A stretch of DNA of 64,000 bases from positions 124,001 through 188,000 of the forward strand of contig JAPXFQ010000803.1 of the NCBI GenBank assembly GCA_028564705.1, read 5' to 3'. This DNA comes from Apricaphanius iberus. Its lineage: Eukaryota; Chordata; Actinopteri; Cyprinodontiformes; Aphaniidae. The stretch's first letter is position 1. Each line of letters starts with the position of its first letter. The notes under the pieces were generated by a model. The model searched no databases. It had not been told where the DNA came from and saw only the letters and a list, made by a program, of their open reading frames with translations. The position numbers and the translations under genes were made by a program. Shown here in pieces: positions 32,039-43,155 of this stretch.

Positions 32039-32329
32039 ATGAACTGACAAGCGTTACACGGACCGCTTTCAGTCCTCAGTTTGCAGTTTCAATTCAGATT
32101 TTTAGTTTTTGGAGTTGGTCCGTATACATTCAGTTTATTTTTTAGTTTCAAACAAAAAATGAAAAAAACAAAACCACACTCGTTTTTCGTTATTTTCATT
32201 TTTTTTTTCACACGAAAAAACATATCACCAACCCTTATCTGATTTTTCGTTTTGGAAAATGGAAAAAAACTGATAACGAGAGCTCATTTTTGATTTTGGT
32301 ACTTTAATTTGAGGGAAGTTCTCCCTGAA

Positions 32330-34345
32330 GTCGAGTACTTGGACTTGGACGTGGGGAGGGTGTATGGGGGGAGGGTGGGCTAAACTCAGCCTTGGTGTCT
32401 AGTGTCCTGTGTTTTGTTAGTAGTATGAATGTTGGGATGGTTTTAGGTCTTCCCCTGGGATGGGGGTGGGGGGATGGCCTGGGCCCCCATTAAAGGCTTG
32501 GTGGTGCCACTGCCGTGGGCCCCGACTTGACGTGCTGGGGCCTCCCACCCCTGGTGGATCGTGCAGAAAGGGGTGCCTATAGGAGTCAGCAGGGGAGCTG
32601 GCTCTCTGGGGATGGCTTAGTGTCACCTCAGTCATTTCCTCCCCATCCCCGAATGCCTTTATCCACCTGTTACTTCATTCTACCATTCACAAAGGCCTTG
32701 GGACGTGGGCCTCTGCGGCCTGGATCCCAATTTTACTGTACAACTTAGACACTTACACTTGCAACATTTACATGACACACGCACATGTAGGGACCTGGCA
32801 GTGGATGCGCCTCGGCGCTGGAGGTGAAACCCTTATAGGGGACCCTTAAGGGGGACCTCGCCGGTGGTGCCGGTGCCCACCGCTTAAACTGCATCCAGAC
32901 ACTGAGGGCCCGCGGTGGGAGATGGGGGTGCCCGGCAGCATTCCCATGTCCTACCCCTCCGTTTTAAGTGCACATTAGAACAACATGCAACAACGCCACT
33001 ATCAAGCGGGGGGATAAAGAGGCTGGGGGTCTTCTCACACCCCTGTTCGTTGGGCCATCATGGGTTGGAGCCCGGATGGTATATCAGGCCGTCTGGTCAG
33101 GGACCTGGGCTGGTGGGCCACTCTTGCCGAGGTGGGGGCCTTGGCGGTCTGTTTGTCCCCATCCTGGTGGGCATGGGGTCCGTCTCCCAGTCGCAGGGGC
33201 AGGTTGCTCTATAGGGGCATCTGTCCCTGAGCCTGGGAGTATAAAGTATGTATGAATGAGTGTACAGCGTCCTTTTCTGGGTGTCCTGTGTTGGTGAGAA
33301 TGTCTGCGTGTAATAGGGAGGGTACGTACAGTATGTCTATTTCTATTTGTCAGGTCGGGTGTTTTGCTGCCCTCTGGCCTGGTGCATCTTTTCCCCCTCC
33401 ATCACTCCCTGTCGGTGACTGAAGCCCCTGCCCGTTGGTTGATGGTGGTTCTCGATGCCTGGGGCTGGGGGCCCGGATGCGACCCCACTCCATCTTCGTG
33501 CACGCCTGGCTGGTCCTGGGTGGGCTGGTGTGGCGGGTGGACGCTGTTTCAGGCAGACATCCTCCTTGGATTGACTGGGGCACCTCTTATGGGGGTGCCG
33601 GGTTTTCAAGGTAGGTTGGTGCCGGTCGGTGGTGGCCGTACCTGGCTCTCAGTTATCCTGCCAGCTCTGTAGGTTCCCTGGTCGGTTCATTTGGGGGGGC
33701 TGTCTGGCATTGGATGGGCCCCCGGTCTCAGCGCTCCGCGTGGGGTGGGATCTGGACCCGGGGGCTTTGTAGATCTGGGTGTCCAGGTGCTCGCTGAGCG
33801 TAGCCTGCGGAGGGCGTACACCTGCTGGGGGTTTTACTGTGGCTCCCTGGCGGGTGTGGGGGGGTCTGGGGTGTTGGCGGTGGGGATTGGTCCCGGGTGG
33901 CCGTGGCGTGTGTCGTCCGTCGGCCAGCTGCTGGTCTCTCCTGCCTTGCGGCGGCGGGGAACCCCTGTTGGATAATCCCTGGTCAGGGCCCTGCTGGGGG
34001 GGCGGGGCGCCCCTGGTCCCCGTGGCCTCCAAGTCCTGTTCCAGACCCGCCCAGGCATAGCCGGTCTCTGGCGGAGCCCGTGGGCTCGTCCCTGCGATCT
34101 CCGGGGCCCAGCATTGCGGCTGGTGGGTGTTCCACTGGGGCTTCCATCTTTTCCTCTGTTGGTGGGTGGTCGGCCCTGCGGTGGTCCGCCTGTGGCTCCT
34201 GCGCTCTGTGGGACTCTGGACGTCTCCTGGCTCCTTTATGCCTGCGTCGATTCCTGTAGGACGGATTGACGGTTCTTCACACCAGCTATCATTCACTTGC
34301 ATGGGGAAACCTTATTCACACCTGCATGCTCGCACACACATATAA
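32330..34345. repeat. G-rich, strand-skewed block (about 2 kb)
   Basis: The plus strand is rich in G runs (GGGGGTGGGG, GGGGGGGCGGGG) and the minus strand is correspondingly Pro/Arg/Gln-rich when translated, including a 217-codon ORF at 33649-34302. The block contrasts sharply with its AT-rich flanks. I do not recognise a protein domain. It resembles GC-rich non-coding stretches of dispersed fish repeats, and 63885-64000 has similar composition. Confidence 0.5.
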
Positions 34346-34655
34346 GTGTGCGGACCTTCTTCCTTTCTTCGTTCTCTATTTCGTGTCCATAACTTCAAGA
34401 AATTAAACCCACAGTAATCACTAATCACTAATATTTTTCATACATATATATCAAGTGGAGTTTTATAGCAAAGCTGTAATGCTCTACTTGGGAAAGTAAA
34501 TCTGTTGGGCTTGTACTTGGTACTCCACCAATTCCACCAATTCTGCGTAGCAAACTCCTAGACACAACTCAGTACTTATGCTAACGTAGGTAGTATGGTA
34601 GACTTTCCCAGTGCACTTGTTCAGCACTAAATAAAAATGTGCTCTGTTTGTGTTC

Positions 34656-34990
34656 AGTGTTTTCTGGACTATAAGTCGCTCCTGAGTGAAATCATTCTTC
34701 TAGCTGTGGGTATTTAGCCTTTAGCCCGCGATTATTTTTCTTTGGGGTTTTTCCCATTGCAGGAAGAGTACCCTCCGCTTTTCACCAGTCATTCTTTCTT
34801 TTAATTACCGTTTTCTGCAGCGTATTTCACTATATGCAGCTTGTAATTTGAATAATTTGTGGTATTTGTGTTCATTTTCTCAGTGGTACAGGTGTAGCAA
34901 GGTACACGAGCATAGAGCGCCCACTAGTGGCTGAAGCTGTGAAAATTATGACCATGTGAAATTCTGTGCTTTGGTGTAAGTCATGAGAAA
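34656..34990 (+). mobile_element. hAT-like MITE (GGACTATAAGTCGC family)
   Basis: CAGTGTTTTCTGGACTATAA then GTCGC, and AGAGCGCCCACTAGTGGC further in, are hallmarks of a widespread vertebrate MITE family. It is non-coding and its boundaries are approximate. Confidence 0.65.
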
Positions 34991-34995
34991 GTCAT

Positions 34996-36522
34996 AAGCA
35001 TTGTTGGGCATCTTACCTTAAAAAGGTAATTAGTTATAGTTACAAATTAATTTTAAAAAAAAGTAATTGAGTTAGTAACTCAGTTACTACACTGTAAAAG
35101 TAATTAGTTATTCAGCAAACCGAACTGTGGCGTTATTTTTTTGTTCAATAACGCAGTTATGTTTTATAATATCTGTAACGCCAAATATTTTTATTACTGA
35201 ATGACCAATAAAAAAACACCATATACAGTATTTTAGAACATCTGGTATTTGAACTTGACCCAATGCATATTAATGAGGATTTTTAATGTGATTAAATGTT
35301 TTATGCTTGCTGAAAGTAACCAAGGCCTGCAGATGTAAGATGAAGTTGTTTTTCAGAGATGTGCTGTACCAGGCTGTACCATATATGGAGTTGTTTTTTA
35401 GAAATGAAGCTGCAGGACCAGGCACCAACAGGCACCACCAGGTTCCCTGTTATCTCGCAAGACGTAACTGAAATGTGTGTGTGGGGAAAATAACCTGCAA
35501 ATGTATTGGTGTGTATGTGCTGTGAGCCACTTCCTGTTGAATTGATAAAACGAGCCGGTCTGCGGCGGGGCTGCAGAATGTTCTGGATCCAGTTGCTGGT
35601 GACAGGTATTCTCCGCTCTGCAGAGGTGAAACTGAATTAAGTCTCAGCCTGGTTTTTCTCTACTGAAGATTTGAAGCGCCAACGATATCCTGAACGCGGG
35701 GGTGGTTTGAGACCACGACAATATGTAGAAAAATAAAAAATATACAAAAAGTAAATATTGTTCATACATAATCACACACTTTTCATTAAAGTGCAAAACT
35801 AAGGCACACAAATTTTTGTATAAAGAAACTAAGGAAAATCTGTCTATTACGTTTTTTCAAATTTGAGCATCAGTAATATTGCACATTCAATAGAGCACTA
35901 CGTAATTTGGATGTAGTAGGACTGATTTGTTGCCAAATAAACTGGAAGCTAATAAAGAAAAATCTAATTTTACAGTAGCATATTAATAAGAAATATTACA
36001 TAAGTTAATTTAAAAAAAATTGTTAGTAGATCTCACAGGTATTTTCTGGGATGCATGGGGATTTATTGACAACCAAACCTTGATCAAACCACCGCCTTCA
36101 GGAGGTAGCGTTCGGAGGCGATGTATCCACGCTATCAGCACAGTTCTGGAGCGATAAGCTTCAGAGGGCACAACGGTGTGGAGCGCAGGCATTGGAAATC
36201 AGGAGTGAAACATTGGAGCGGGTCTCCCCTTTAAGGAAACTAATGTCCATTGAATATCCAACTTAAAACTACGTTCTCTGCTGTCTTTAAACACACCCAC
36301 CCCACTATCGCCATCTCTCTCCCTGCAGCTAAAGTGTCTGTCGGAAAGCCTGACCCCGCTGCGCTTCATTCAGCACGTTATAGTAATGCGCCACTACATC
36401 CCCAGTAACAGTAACTACGTTGTAACAATGGGAAAAGTAATTTATTTGATTACTCCGTTAACAAATAAGGAACGCAGTTAGTAATGCTGTTATACTTGAA
36501 CACCGTTACTCCTTACACTGGT
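34996..36522. mobile_element. hAT-like element (CAGTGTTGGGC type) split by a solo LTR
   Basis: The left side (TTGTTGGGCATCTTACC, then TAATTAGTTATAGTTAC) and right side (AGTAACTACGTTGTAAC, ending TTACTCCTTACACTGG) are the inverted ends of a known fish MITE type built from AGTAAC words. The middle carries an ERV LTR and AT-rich filler. Confidence 0.6.
35271..35720 (+). repeat. Solo LTR of the ERV-A family (450 bp)
   Basis: The sequence from TAATGAGGATTTTTAATGTG to GAGACCACGACA closely follows the ERV-A LTRs with scattered differences. ATAT lies on both sides (35267-35270 and 35721-35724), a 4-bp duplication that sets the boundaries. No internal sequence is present. Confidence 0.85.
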
Positions 36523-38254
36523 CATCAAGGGTGTGAGTTTGTTTTTAAAATTGCTGGGGACGTAATTATTAACGTGAATTGTTTGAGAATTGGTGGGGAC
36601 ACTTATTAAATATTTATATAGCCTCCAAGTATTCATCCGTTTCATGTCTCATTACAATATGCACTGCAGAGTAGGCTATAAACATGGTGAAAATCGCATC
36701 TTTAGTAAATCAATACAAGTTAAAAGCCATAGTTTTAACTGTTTTCCTTTTTAAACATCACCAACATTATGCTGTTGGTTGGGAAGAATTATTAAAATCC
36801 ACACCGTAACACAAAGAACAAGGTTGAATATCATATATACTCGATCCAGAAGAATGCACAACAATAAAACATGCTCCTTTTGCAACCCCAACATCGTTGT
36901 GTGTGGAGAAACTTCAAGGTTTACTTACAGCTGACAGTCCTGCAATAGGCCAGCTACCTGTGTGTGATCCGCATAAAGTTGTTTCAGGTAGGAAAAATTG
37001 AATTTCACGGCTCCGGGACAAAGTTTATTTAATGCAACCGGACATAACTTATGTTTTGTTTAAGAGTCACAAAGAGGTAAATGTTCATATGTTGTTTTGG
37101 TGTTGGAAGCAGGAGGGAATTTTTTGTGCTGATGATGCAATGCCGTTGCTATCCACGCAGCGTTTCCAGCGATTCAGGAATGAAAAATCTAGGTAAACCC
37201 AGACTGGACACAGTGTTTGGTTTCTGCACAGTGATTTCTGAATATACATTTCAGCTGCAGTATAATGAAAGACTAATAATTCACTGCACTATAATCTACT
37301 TTAAATAATGGATCAAGTTATTTTTCTTTTTGATTTTTAACTGTGATGGAAATTTTGTCCACTCCCTGGTTCTCCGTTGCTGGGTCGCAGAAGTGTCTCT
37401 CTCTGGAAGCTGGATGCAGAGATAGCGAGAATTTTTCGCCTTCAGGGCAAAGTAAGCTAGTATTCAGGCATGCTCTCTACACAAATCCAGTATGTCAACA
37501 TATCATCTTTGGGAGTCTTAAACGAGCAAAAATATTGCATGAATATTTTGTTCCTTGCTACTCACCTGCAGAAAATAAACCAGACCCATTAAATTTAATT
37601 TGCAATGGTCCCTCATTTATTGTGGGGGTTCTAAAAATGACCCACAAATGTGCAAAGTAATCATCTTTTTTTTTTACAATAATGTTTTAAGGCTGTAAAA
37701 CCCCTCGCCACACACCTATTTTAAACTTTTCTCAGACATTAACATTTAATCACATTTCTCAGTAGTTTTAACACTCAAACCTTTGTAGAATTAAAACATA
37801 AAAGTATTACGCAGTACGGTCTCTGCTGTTGCGCCGCTCGATGCGTCTTTCTCCACTGAAAGTTTCTGAGCAGCCACGTGTCGTTTCAGAGTGTAGAACA
37901 TAATTATAGGCAGATTTTTGTGCGTCTTTTTTTTTCTTCAGGATGATAAAATTATTAAAAGCAGACATGATAAATTTGGCAAGCACGGGAGACATAAGGG
38001 GAGGAGATTAATGGTTGCCTCCAATTATTTAGGACGCAGAACACAATGCTGCAAGTATGCAAGTATGCTGTAAAGAAAGCATTACACGTATCACGTCATT
38101 TCCTGTTTGGTGACTCACTTGGCTGAAGCATCTTGGTGCTCTTGCCCTCTTTATATAATTTTCTCTGTCCAGAAGCTTTTCTGAGTTATCTAGCACACAG
38201 ACACGTTGAAACACTTATTTTCTGTTGGTGTTCTTTACGTTTTGGGAACTCGTT
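36523..38254. other. Unclassified AT-rich stretch with one dispersed repeat
   Basis: No coding domain is seen. About 36810-36960 is similar in reverse to 62385-62520 (shared GAAGTTTCTCCACAC and TTTATTGTTGTGCAT), which marks it as a dispersed repeat. The ORFs at 37081-37308 and 37343-37660 have no recognisable features. Confidence 0.5.
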
Positions 38255-40341
38255 GGCTGTGTCCAAATTCAGGGGCTGGATCCTTCGAAGGACCCGGTCT
38301 ACTCGGTCTACGTGGGCTGGGTCCTTCGTAGACCGGGTAGATCGGATGTTAAGGGCTGTGAATTTGGATGTTCTACTTCAGTTGAATTCCCGCCCCCACT
38401 TTGCCAGACGTCCTGTCGCTTAGCAACCGCGAACCTACTAAACCAGCTGGTAAAGCAAGAAATATTCCCCAGTATTTTACTCACCTTTTTTACTCTAGGG
38501 GAGCAACAAGTTTTACTGTCTGCGCCATGTTTTATATCTCTGGCTGAGAGATCATCATATCAAGATCATTTTATATAATCCAGGTTACTACTTAAGATAG
38601 CTACTCTCATGATAATTTCTGCAATTGAATGACTAGTGATCAAATGTACAAATTTGTAACATTACATTTTCTATATTCATTTTAGCTGTAAAAATTCTTT
38701 GTGAGCTTAAAATTATATATGCCTTTTGGATCAAAAAAGGATATTCTAATTTGATTTTATATATCTATGATTTTTTTTATAAACAATATCCCAAATTGGC
38801 TCTTCCTAAATAAACTGAATTGTTTTTTTGTAAATAACCACTGCAAAAATAACTAACATTGTGTTTTAACAAAACTGCAGGTCATAACACTTTTCTCCAC
38901 AGCTGCCTCTTGGGATGAGCTTGAAGATGAAGCTGCTGGAGGTCTGTGGGGCTCTCTGGTTGGAAAAACTTGTCTTTTGAGCACGTCGACTTACGCAGCC
39001 TGTAAACCCTGATGATGGATGCAGCTTCGTCATACTCTCCGTATGACGAAGCTGCCCTAAGCTCTCTCTGCAGACCAACCTATATGATGTTCCCCTCGTC
39101 AACCAGAAAATATGAAAAAATATCTGTATTCAACTGATCCAGCAACACTGCCTATTTGTTCTAATTAAGCTTAAAGAGGTCATTTATACACATATAAATA
39201 ACTGCAAAAACACTTATCCTAATGCCAATATGTTATGTTATTTTAAACTGTGCAACGTAAGCTTCTTTAAAAATACTAATACAACTTTTAATGAAATGAC
39301 TTCATGATATTTAACATTTTTAGAAATTCATTTTTTCACAACCATTGAACACCATAATAAAAAATGTGACAAAAACATGAATAAATTAAAAAAATTGTCC
39401 ATCCATTCGGTCCCTGCTCTCCTCTCCAGTCTCCCTTTGCTGCTTCATATCCTAAACAGGAAGACAATAAACACAGTTTACAAAAAGAGCAACACAACAA
39501 CCTTTATGAAATGTATATTTGTTAAAGTGATCAGTCATAAATTATGTTATTTGCGCTGTTGCAAATATACATACAGTAGGTTTATTTTTTGCGCTCAATT
39601 TTTTTTTCCGGCAAGGGATTAATTTCTCCTGCAGATACATCTCCTGAATTTTCCTCATTAGATAGAAAATAAATAGGAGAGGAACGTGACAACTTTATTG
39701 ATTTAAGAATGCAGAACGGTAGTTTTCACAGCAGATCACAGGTTCTGTGTTGTATGAGGCTCAATAAGAGAGCATGAGCTGTGTAACTGGATTTAATCTT
39801 CAACCTCCAAGCCACGGTGCCCCGATTTTCACTCGGAAAAGAGGTAATAATTTCTCCTAAGAGGAGTCGACTTTTTACTTAATTTCCCAAAGCAGAAATT
39901 AGCTGCCTAAAAATGAAGAAACCATTACACTACCATACGAGCTCGTTTACGAGCAATGCTTTACAAATAAATATTAAAATACATGTCTAAGCCAACAATA
40001 AACGGCAAACAACACAACCGCTTTAAGTTTTTAATTTTTGAACCGCCAGGTTTTAATATACTTACATATAAATCTGTGCTCCTCTCTCTCTTTGCCTGCC
40101 GCTTCGTCCGCCATGGTACTGGAAGAAAATTCTCCCGTTCAGCCCGCAATGAATCGTGGGATATGTAGACCAGCGAAGGATACACCGTAACGGTCCTTCA
40201 AATCGGGGAGAACTCGGCCAGATTCGTTGGCCGCATTTGAAGCAGTCTTCGAATTTGGACAGTCCTAGTCACGGCGCTGTGACGTAACCGGCCGACAAAT
40301 CCGGCCTTCGAAGGATCCAGCCGCTGGATTCGGACACAGCC
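38255..40341. mobile_element. DNA transposon with about 40-bp TIRs (2087 bp)
   Basis: The left end GGCTGTGTCCAAATTCAGGG... and the right end (read on the minus strand) GGCTGTGTCCGAATCCAGCG... match over about 40 bases, including GGCTGGATCCTTCGAAGG. GTT flanks both ends (38252-38254 and 40342-40344), possibly a 3-bp duplication. No full transposase is visible. The length and terminal CpG-rich blocks suit a cut-and-paste element; the superfamily is unassigned. Confidence 0.75.
40066..40114 (-). CDS. Candidate first coding exon in the 2.1-kb element
   Basis: On the minus strand an ATG at 40114 opens MADEAAGKEREEHRF..., followed by a GTAAGT donor at 40065. It lies about 230 bp inside the right TIR, where a transposon gene could start. 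No downstream exon was identified, so the gene is probably gutted or the call is wrong. Confidence 0.3.
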
Positions 40342-40409
40342 GTTATGTGTTACACTTATTTTATGGGCTAGGTAAGGTATCGCTAGGTTTGCTTAGCTTC
40401 ACTGCTAGC

Positions 40410-41301
40410 ATGGCTACCGCTTTGTCTCCTGTTCCTCCGTCTCTCTCTGAATCTCCTCCTCTCTCTTGCTCTCTGTGTCAGATGTTTAGTTACTCCTCTG
40501 CCTCCTTTAGCGAAGATGGTAGGTGTAATAAGTGCAGCATTTTTGTAACCTTGGTGGTAAGGGTTTCTGAACTAAAGGTTCCGTGCTGTAAAACAGCCAG
40601 GCCAAGCAGTAGCTAGCGTGGAGCCAGTTAGGACAGGACTCCTTAGCCATCCTCCAACAGCTCCCGTGCAGCCGGAACTTCAAGCGAACTGGGTGACTGT
40701 TCGTAGGAAGCTTAGCACCAGGCCCCAGCGCACAGCCAACCTCCAGTCCCTTTCTGTGAACAATAGGTTCGCCCCGCTCAGCGACGCACCCGCGTGGCAG
40801 GAGAGGCCGATTCTTGTGATTGGCAGCTCCATAATTCAGAATGTGGCTCCAGAGACACGGAAATCCACTGTCAATGTCCGCAGCTCTGGCCCCTGGAAGG
40901 CATTTAAGTCCCATTTGAAGCATTCGGCCAAGGGCAAACGGCGGTATAGCAGAAACATTATCCATGCTGGTGGCAATGACACCCGGTTACGGCAATCGGA
41001 GGTCACTAAAATTAGCCTAGCTTCGCTGTGTAGGGCTGCCAAAAAGATGTCTGATGCTGTAATTTTTTCTGGTCCCCTGCCTGATAGTACTAGCGATAAC
41101 ATGTACAGCCGTATGCTGTCGTTTCACCTTTGGTTGTCAAGGTGGAGTCCAGAAAAACATGTGGGCTACATTGATAACTGGGGGACCTTCTGTGGAAAAC
41201 CTGGACTGTTACGTAGAGATGGCATCCATCCCATCGCGGAGGGCGCTGCCCTTCTTTCCAGGAATATTGATAGGGTTATCTCTAGTTCCCCATTGCCGTG
41301 A
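40410..41301 (+). pseudogene. L2 ORF1 with SGNH esterase domain
   Basis: ORF1 proteins of L2/CR1-type LINEs often carry an SGNH (GDSL-like) esterase thought to aid RNP or membrane interaction. Here an ATG at 40410 starts a stretch with CSLCQMF and CNKCSIF, a possible zinc ribbon, and stops at 40616. The next frame (from 40618) carries the esterase: VIGSS (block I, Asp replaced by Ser), HAGGNDTRLR (block III-like) and DGIHP with the catalytic Asp-His. The frame break near 40610 and the altered block I suggest an inactive copy. Confidence 0.75.
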
Positions 41302-41464
41302 CAACCCAGAGTCCAGGTCAGGGAACAGGGACTGCCACCCACCCCCTACCCTACAGAGACAGTTTCCCGTCCACCACCCAAAACTAATTAATTAAAAGTT
41401 AATGCTACTAGAGCAAAGTATAAAAATTTCATAAAGATAAATACAACTCCGACTGAACAGAAAA

Positions 41465-41794
41465 AAAAATCAATTAAATGTGGTTTACTAAACATAAGAT
41501 CTCTCTCCTCAAAAACACTCCTGGTAAATGACTTAATTTATGATAATAATATTGATTTGTTTTGTCTTGCAGGGACATGGTTGCATGGCCATGTCACAAT
41601 AAATGAGTCAACTCCCTCTAGTTACTTAAACTTTAGTGTCCCTCGAAGTACTGTAAGTAAGTTACTGGTTGAGGAGGTGGAGTAACCACCATCTTTCATT
41701 CAAATTTACTAATTAATCCCCCCCCAAAAAAAGTTACAGTTCCTTTGAGCATTTAATCTTTAGCCATCCTCATACACATAACAAAGCAGTAAAT
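41465..41794 (+). pseudogene. L2 ORF2 endonuclease start (before ERV-A)
   Basis: Coding-like pieces ([20 protein letters not shown], then AGTWLHG) match the first blocks of an L2 AP-endonuclease; the usual Glu of TETWL is Gly here. Several stops interrupt it. The domain continues after ERV-A at 49779. Confidence 0.7.
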
Positions 41795-42240
41795 TAATGA
41801 GGATTTTTAATATGATTAAATGTTTTATGCTTGCTGAAAGTAACCAAGGCCTAAGAGGAAGTAGTATCTGATATGAGATGTGCTGTACTGTGCTGTACCA
41901 TATATGGAGTTGTTTTTCAGAGCAGAAGCTGCAGAACCATGCACCACCAGGCACCACCAGGTTTCCTGTTATCTCGCAAGATGTAACTGAATGTGGGTGT
42001 GGGGAAATAACCAGCAAATGTATTGGTGTGTATGTGCTGTGAGCCACTCCCTGTTGAATGAATAAAACGAGCCGGTCTGCAGCGGAGCTTCAGAATGCTT
42101 TGGACCTAGCTGCTGGTGACAGGTATTCTCCACTCTCTGCAGAGGTGAAACTGAACTGAGACTCAGCCTGACTTTTCTCCACTGAAGATTTTCTACTCCA
42201 ATTACTCCTGAACTTGGGGGGTGGTATATTGACCACGACA
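41795..42240 (+). repeat. 5' LTR, ERV-A (446 bp)
   Basis: It begins TAATGAGGATTTTTAATATG and ends ACCACGACA, with AATAAA near 42061. Compared with the 3' LTR I count three substitutions and no gaps. The start is placed by analogy with the ATAT-flanked solo LTR and could be three bases later (TGAGG). Confidence 0.9.
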
Positions 42241-42243
42241 ATT

Positions 42244-42261
42244 TGGTGCCGTGACCCGGAT
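42244..42261 (+). other. Primer-binding site for tRNA-His (ERV-A)
   Basis: TGGTGCCGTGACCCGGAT matches the complement of the tRNA-His 3' end at 17 of 18 positions and sits three bases after the LTR. Confidence 0.85.
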
Positions 42262-42499
42262 TTTCGTCACAGAAAAGGAGTCTTGGAGACCATTTGGACC
42301 GGACCAAAGCGAACGGAGACTGACACAAATCATGCCGGCACTTTCATAAGGTAAGCAGACCTTTTATTCTGCTCATTGGCTTTGTTCAAAAAGTTTTTGT
42401 GTCAGACTCCAAGTACCGGAGGTTGATAAATTACTTAAGTGGAGAAAAACGAGGTATGATGTAAAGTAACAGGGTTAATAAACATAGACTATGTATGTT

Positions 42500-42800
42500 G
42501 ACTAGAGTTTTGTGGTAACGGGGTTACACACATAATCCTCTGGGAGGAATAGTGATTTTAGAAAGATAACGGAGATCTTGCATTGAAAACGTAACAGGGT
42601 TAGGGACGGTATGAGACCTGGGGTCTGACAAAAGTTGACATTTTTAAGATGACTAGAGTTTTGTGGTAACGGGGTTACACACATAATCCTCGGGGAGGAA
42701 TAGTGATTTTAGAAAGATAACGGAGATCTTGCATTGAAAACGTAACAGGGTTACGGACGGTATGAGACCTGGGGTCTGACAAAAGTTGACATTTGTAAGA
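42500..42800 (+). repeat. Tandem duplication, 2 x 151 bp, in ERV-A leader
   Basis: Unit 1 (42500-42650) and unit 2 (42651-42800) both start GACTAGAGTTTTGTGGTAAC and differ at only a few bases. The near identity implies a recent duplication or gene conversion. Confidence 0.92.
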
Positions 42801-43155
42801 GAAAAACAGATAGAATATCTTGGACAAGCAAGAATGAAATACACGAAGAATGAATGTTGGGATTGGCACAGTAGTCTGAAATAATTGCTGATTAGAAATA
42901 ATCAGTAAAAGTAAGACCTGTGCAACCCAAATTACACCATAAGGTAGTAAATAAGGCACCGCTGGGATTTTTGTCACAAAAAGGATTTTTTGGAAGTGAT
43001 TTGGACCTGACCAAGGTTAAAGGAGACTGACACAAGGTGCGCTAATCAATCTAAGGTAAGCAGACATTTTCTTCTGCTCATTGGCTTTGTCCAAAATCTG
43101 CTTGTGTCTAGACTCCTAGTAACTGAGGTTTTTAAAATTTGAAAGTAGTGGAAAA

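Larger units (their letters stand above)
29869..32064. mobile_element. DNA transposon, 27-bp TIRs, 6-bp TSD (2196 bp)
   Basis: The left end GGTCCGTGTAACGCTTGTCA... (27 bp, 29869-29895) is an exact inverted match of 32038-32064. GCTTTC lies outside both ends (29863-29868 and 32065-32070), a perfect 6-bp duplication. Inside are a 53-bp-period subterminal duplication on the left, a CpG-rich plus-strand exon-like ORF, a minus-strand PHD-finger ORF, and a perfect 163-bp inverted repeat. No DDE transposase is visible, so it is probably non-autonomous. As I recall, a 6-bp duplication fits IS3EU among known superfamilies. Confidence 0.88.
40350..41794 (+). mobile_element. L2-type LINE (L2-3), 5' part
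   Basis: ORF1 with an esterase domain and the start of ORF2 (about 41465-41794, [17 protein letters not shown]) form the 5' half of an L2 LINE. It is cut by ERV-A at 41794 and resumes at 49779 with the expected endonuclease continuation. Confidence 0.85.
42241..43110 (+). repeat. ERV-A leader with a duplicated segment
   Basis: The stretch from the primer site to about 42420 (GGATTTTCGTCACA, GGAGACTGACACAA, GGTAAGCAGAC, CTGCTCATTGGCTTTGT) recurs in diverged form at about 42955-43110. GGTAAGCAG could be a splice donor in both copies. Confidence 0.7.

Noticed and set aside
31043..32064. The 163-bp inverted repeat as the true transposon ends
   Set aside because: The 27-bp outer ends at 29869 and 32064 have a perfect 6-bp target duplication, whereas the arms have none.
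33649..34302. 217-codon minus-strand ORF rich in Pro, Arg, Gln
   Set aside because: It lies in a strongly G-skewed block where stop codons are rare in antisense; no domain, no supporting start context, and overlapping ORFs of equal quality exist on both strands.
37343..37660. 105-codon ORF as a host gene exon
   Set aside because: No domain, no splice sites in register, and nearby sequence is repeat-like.
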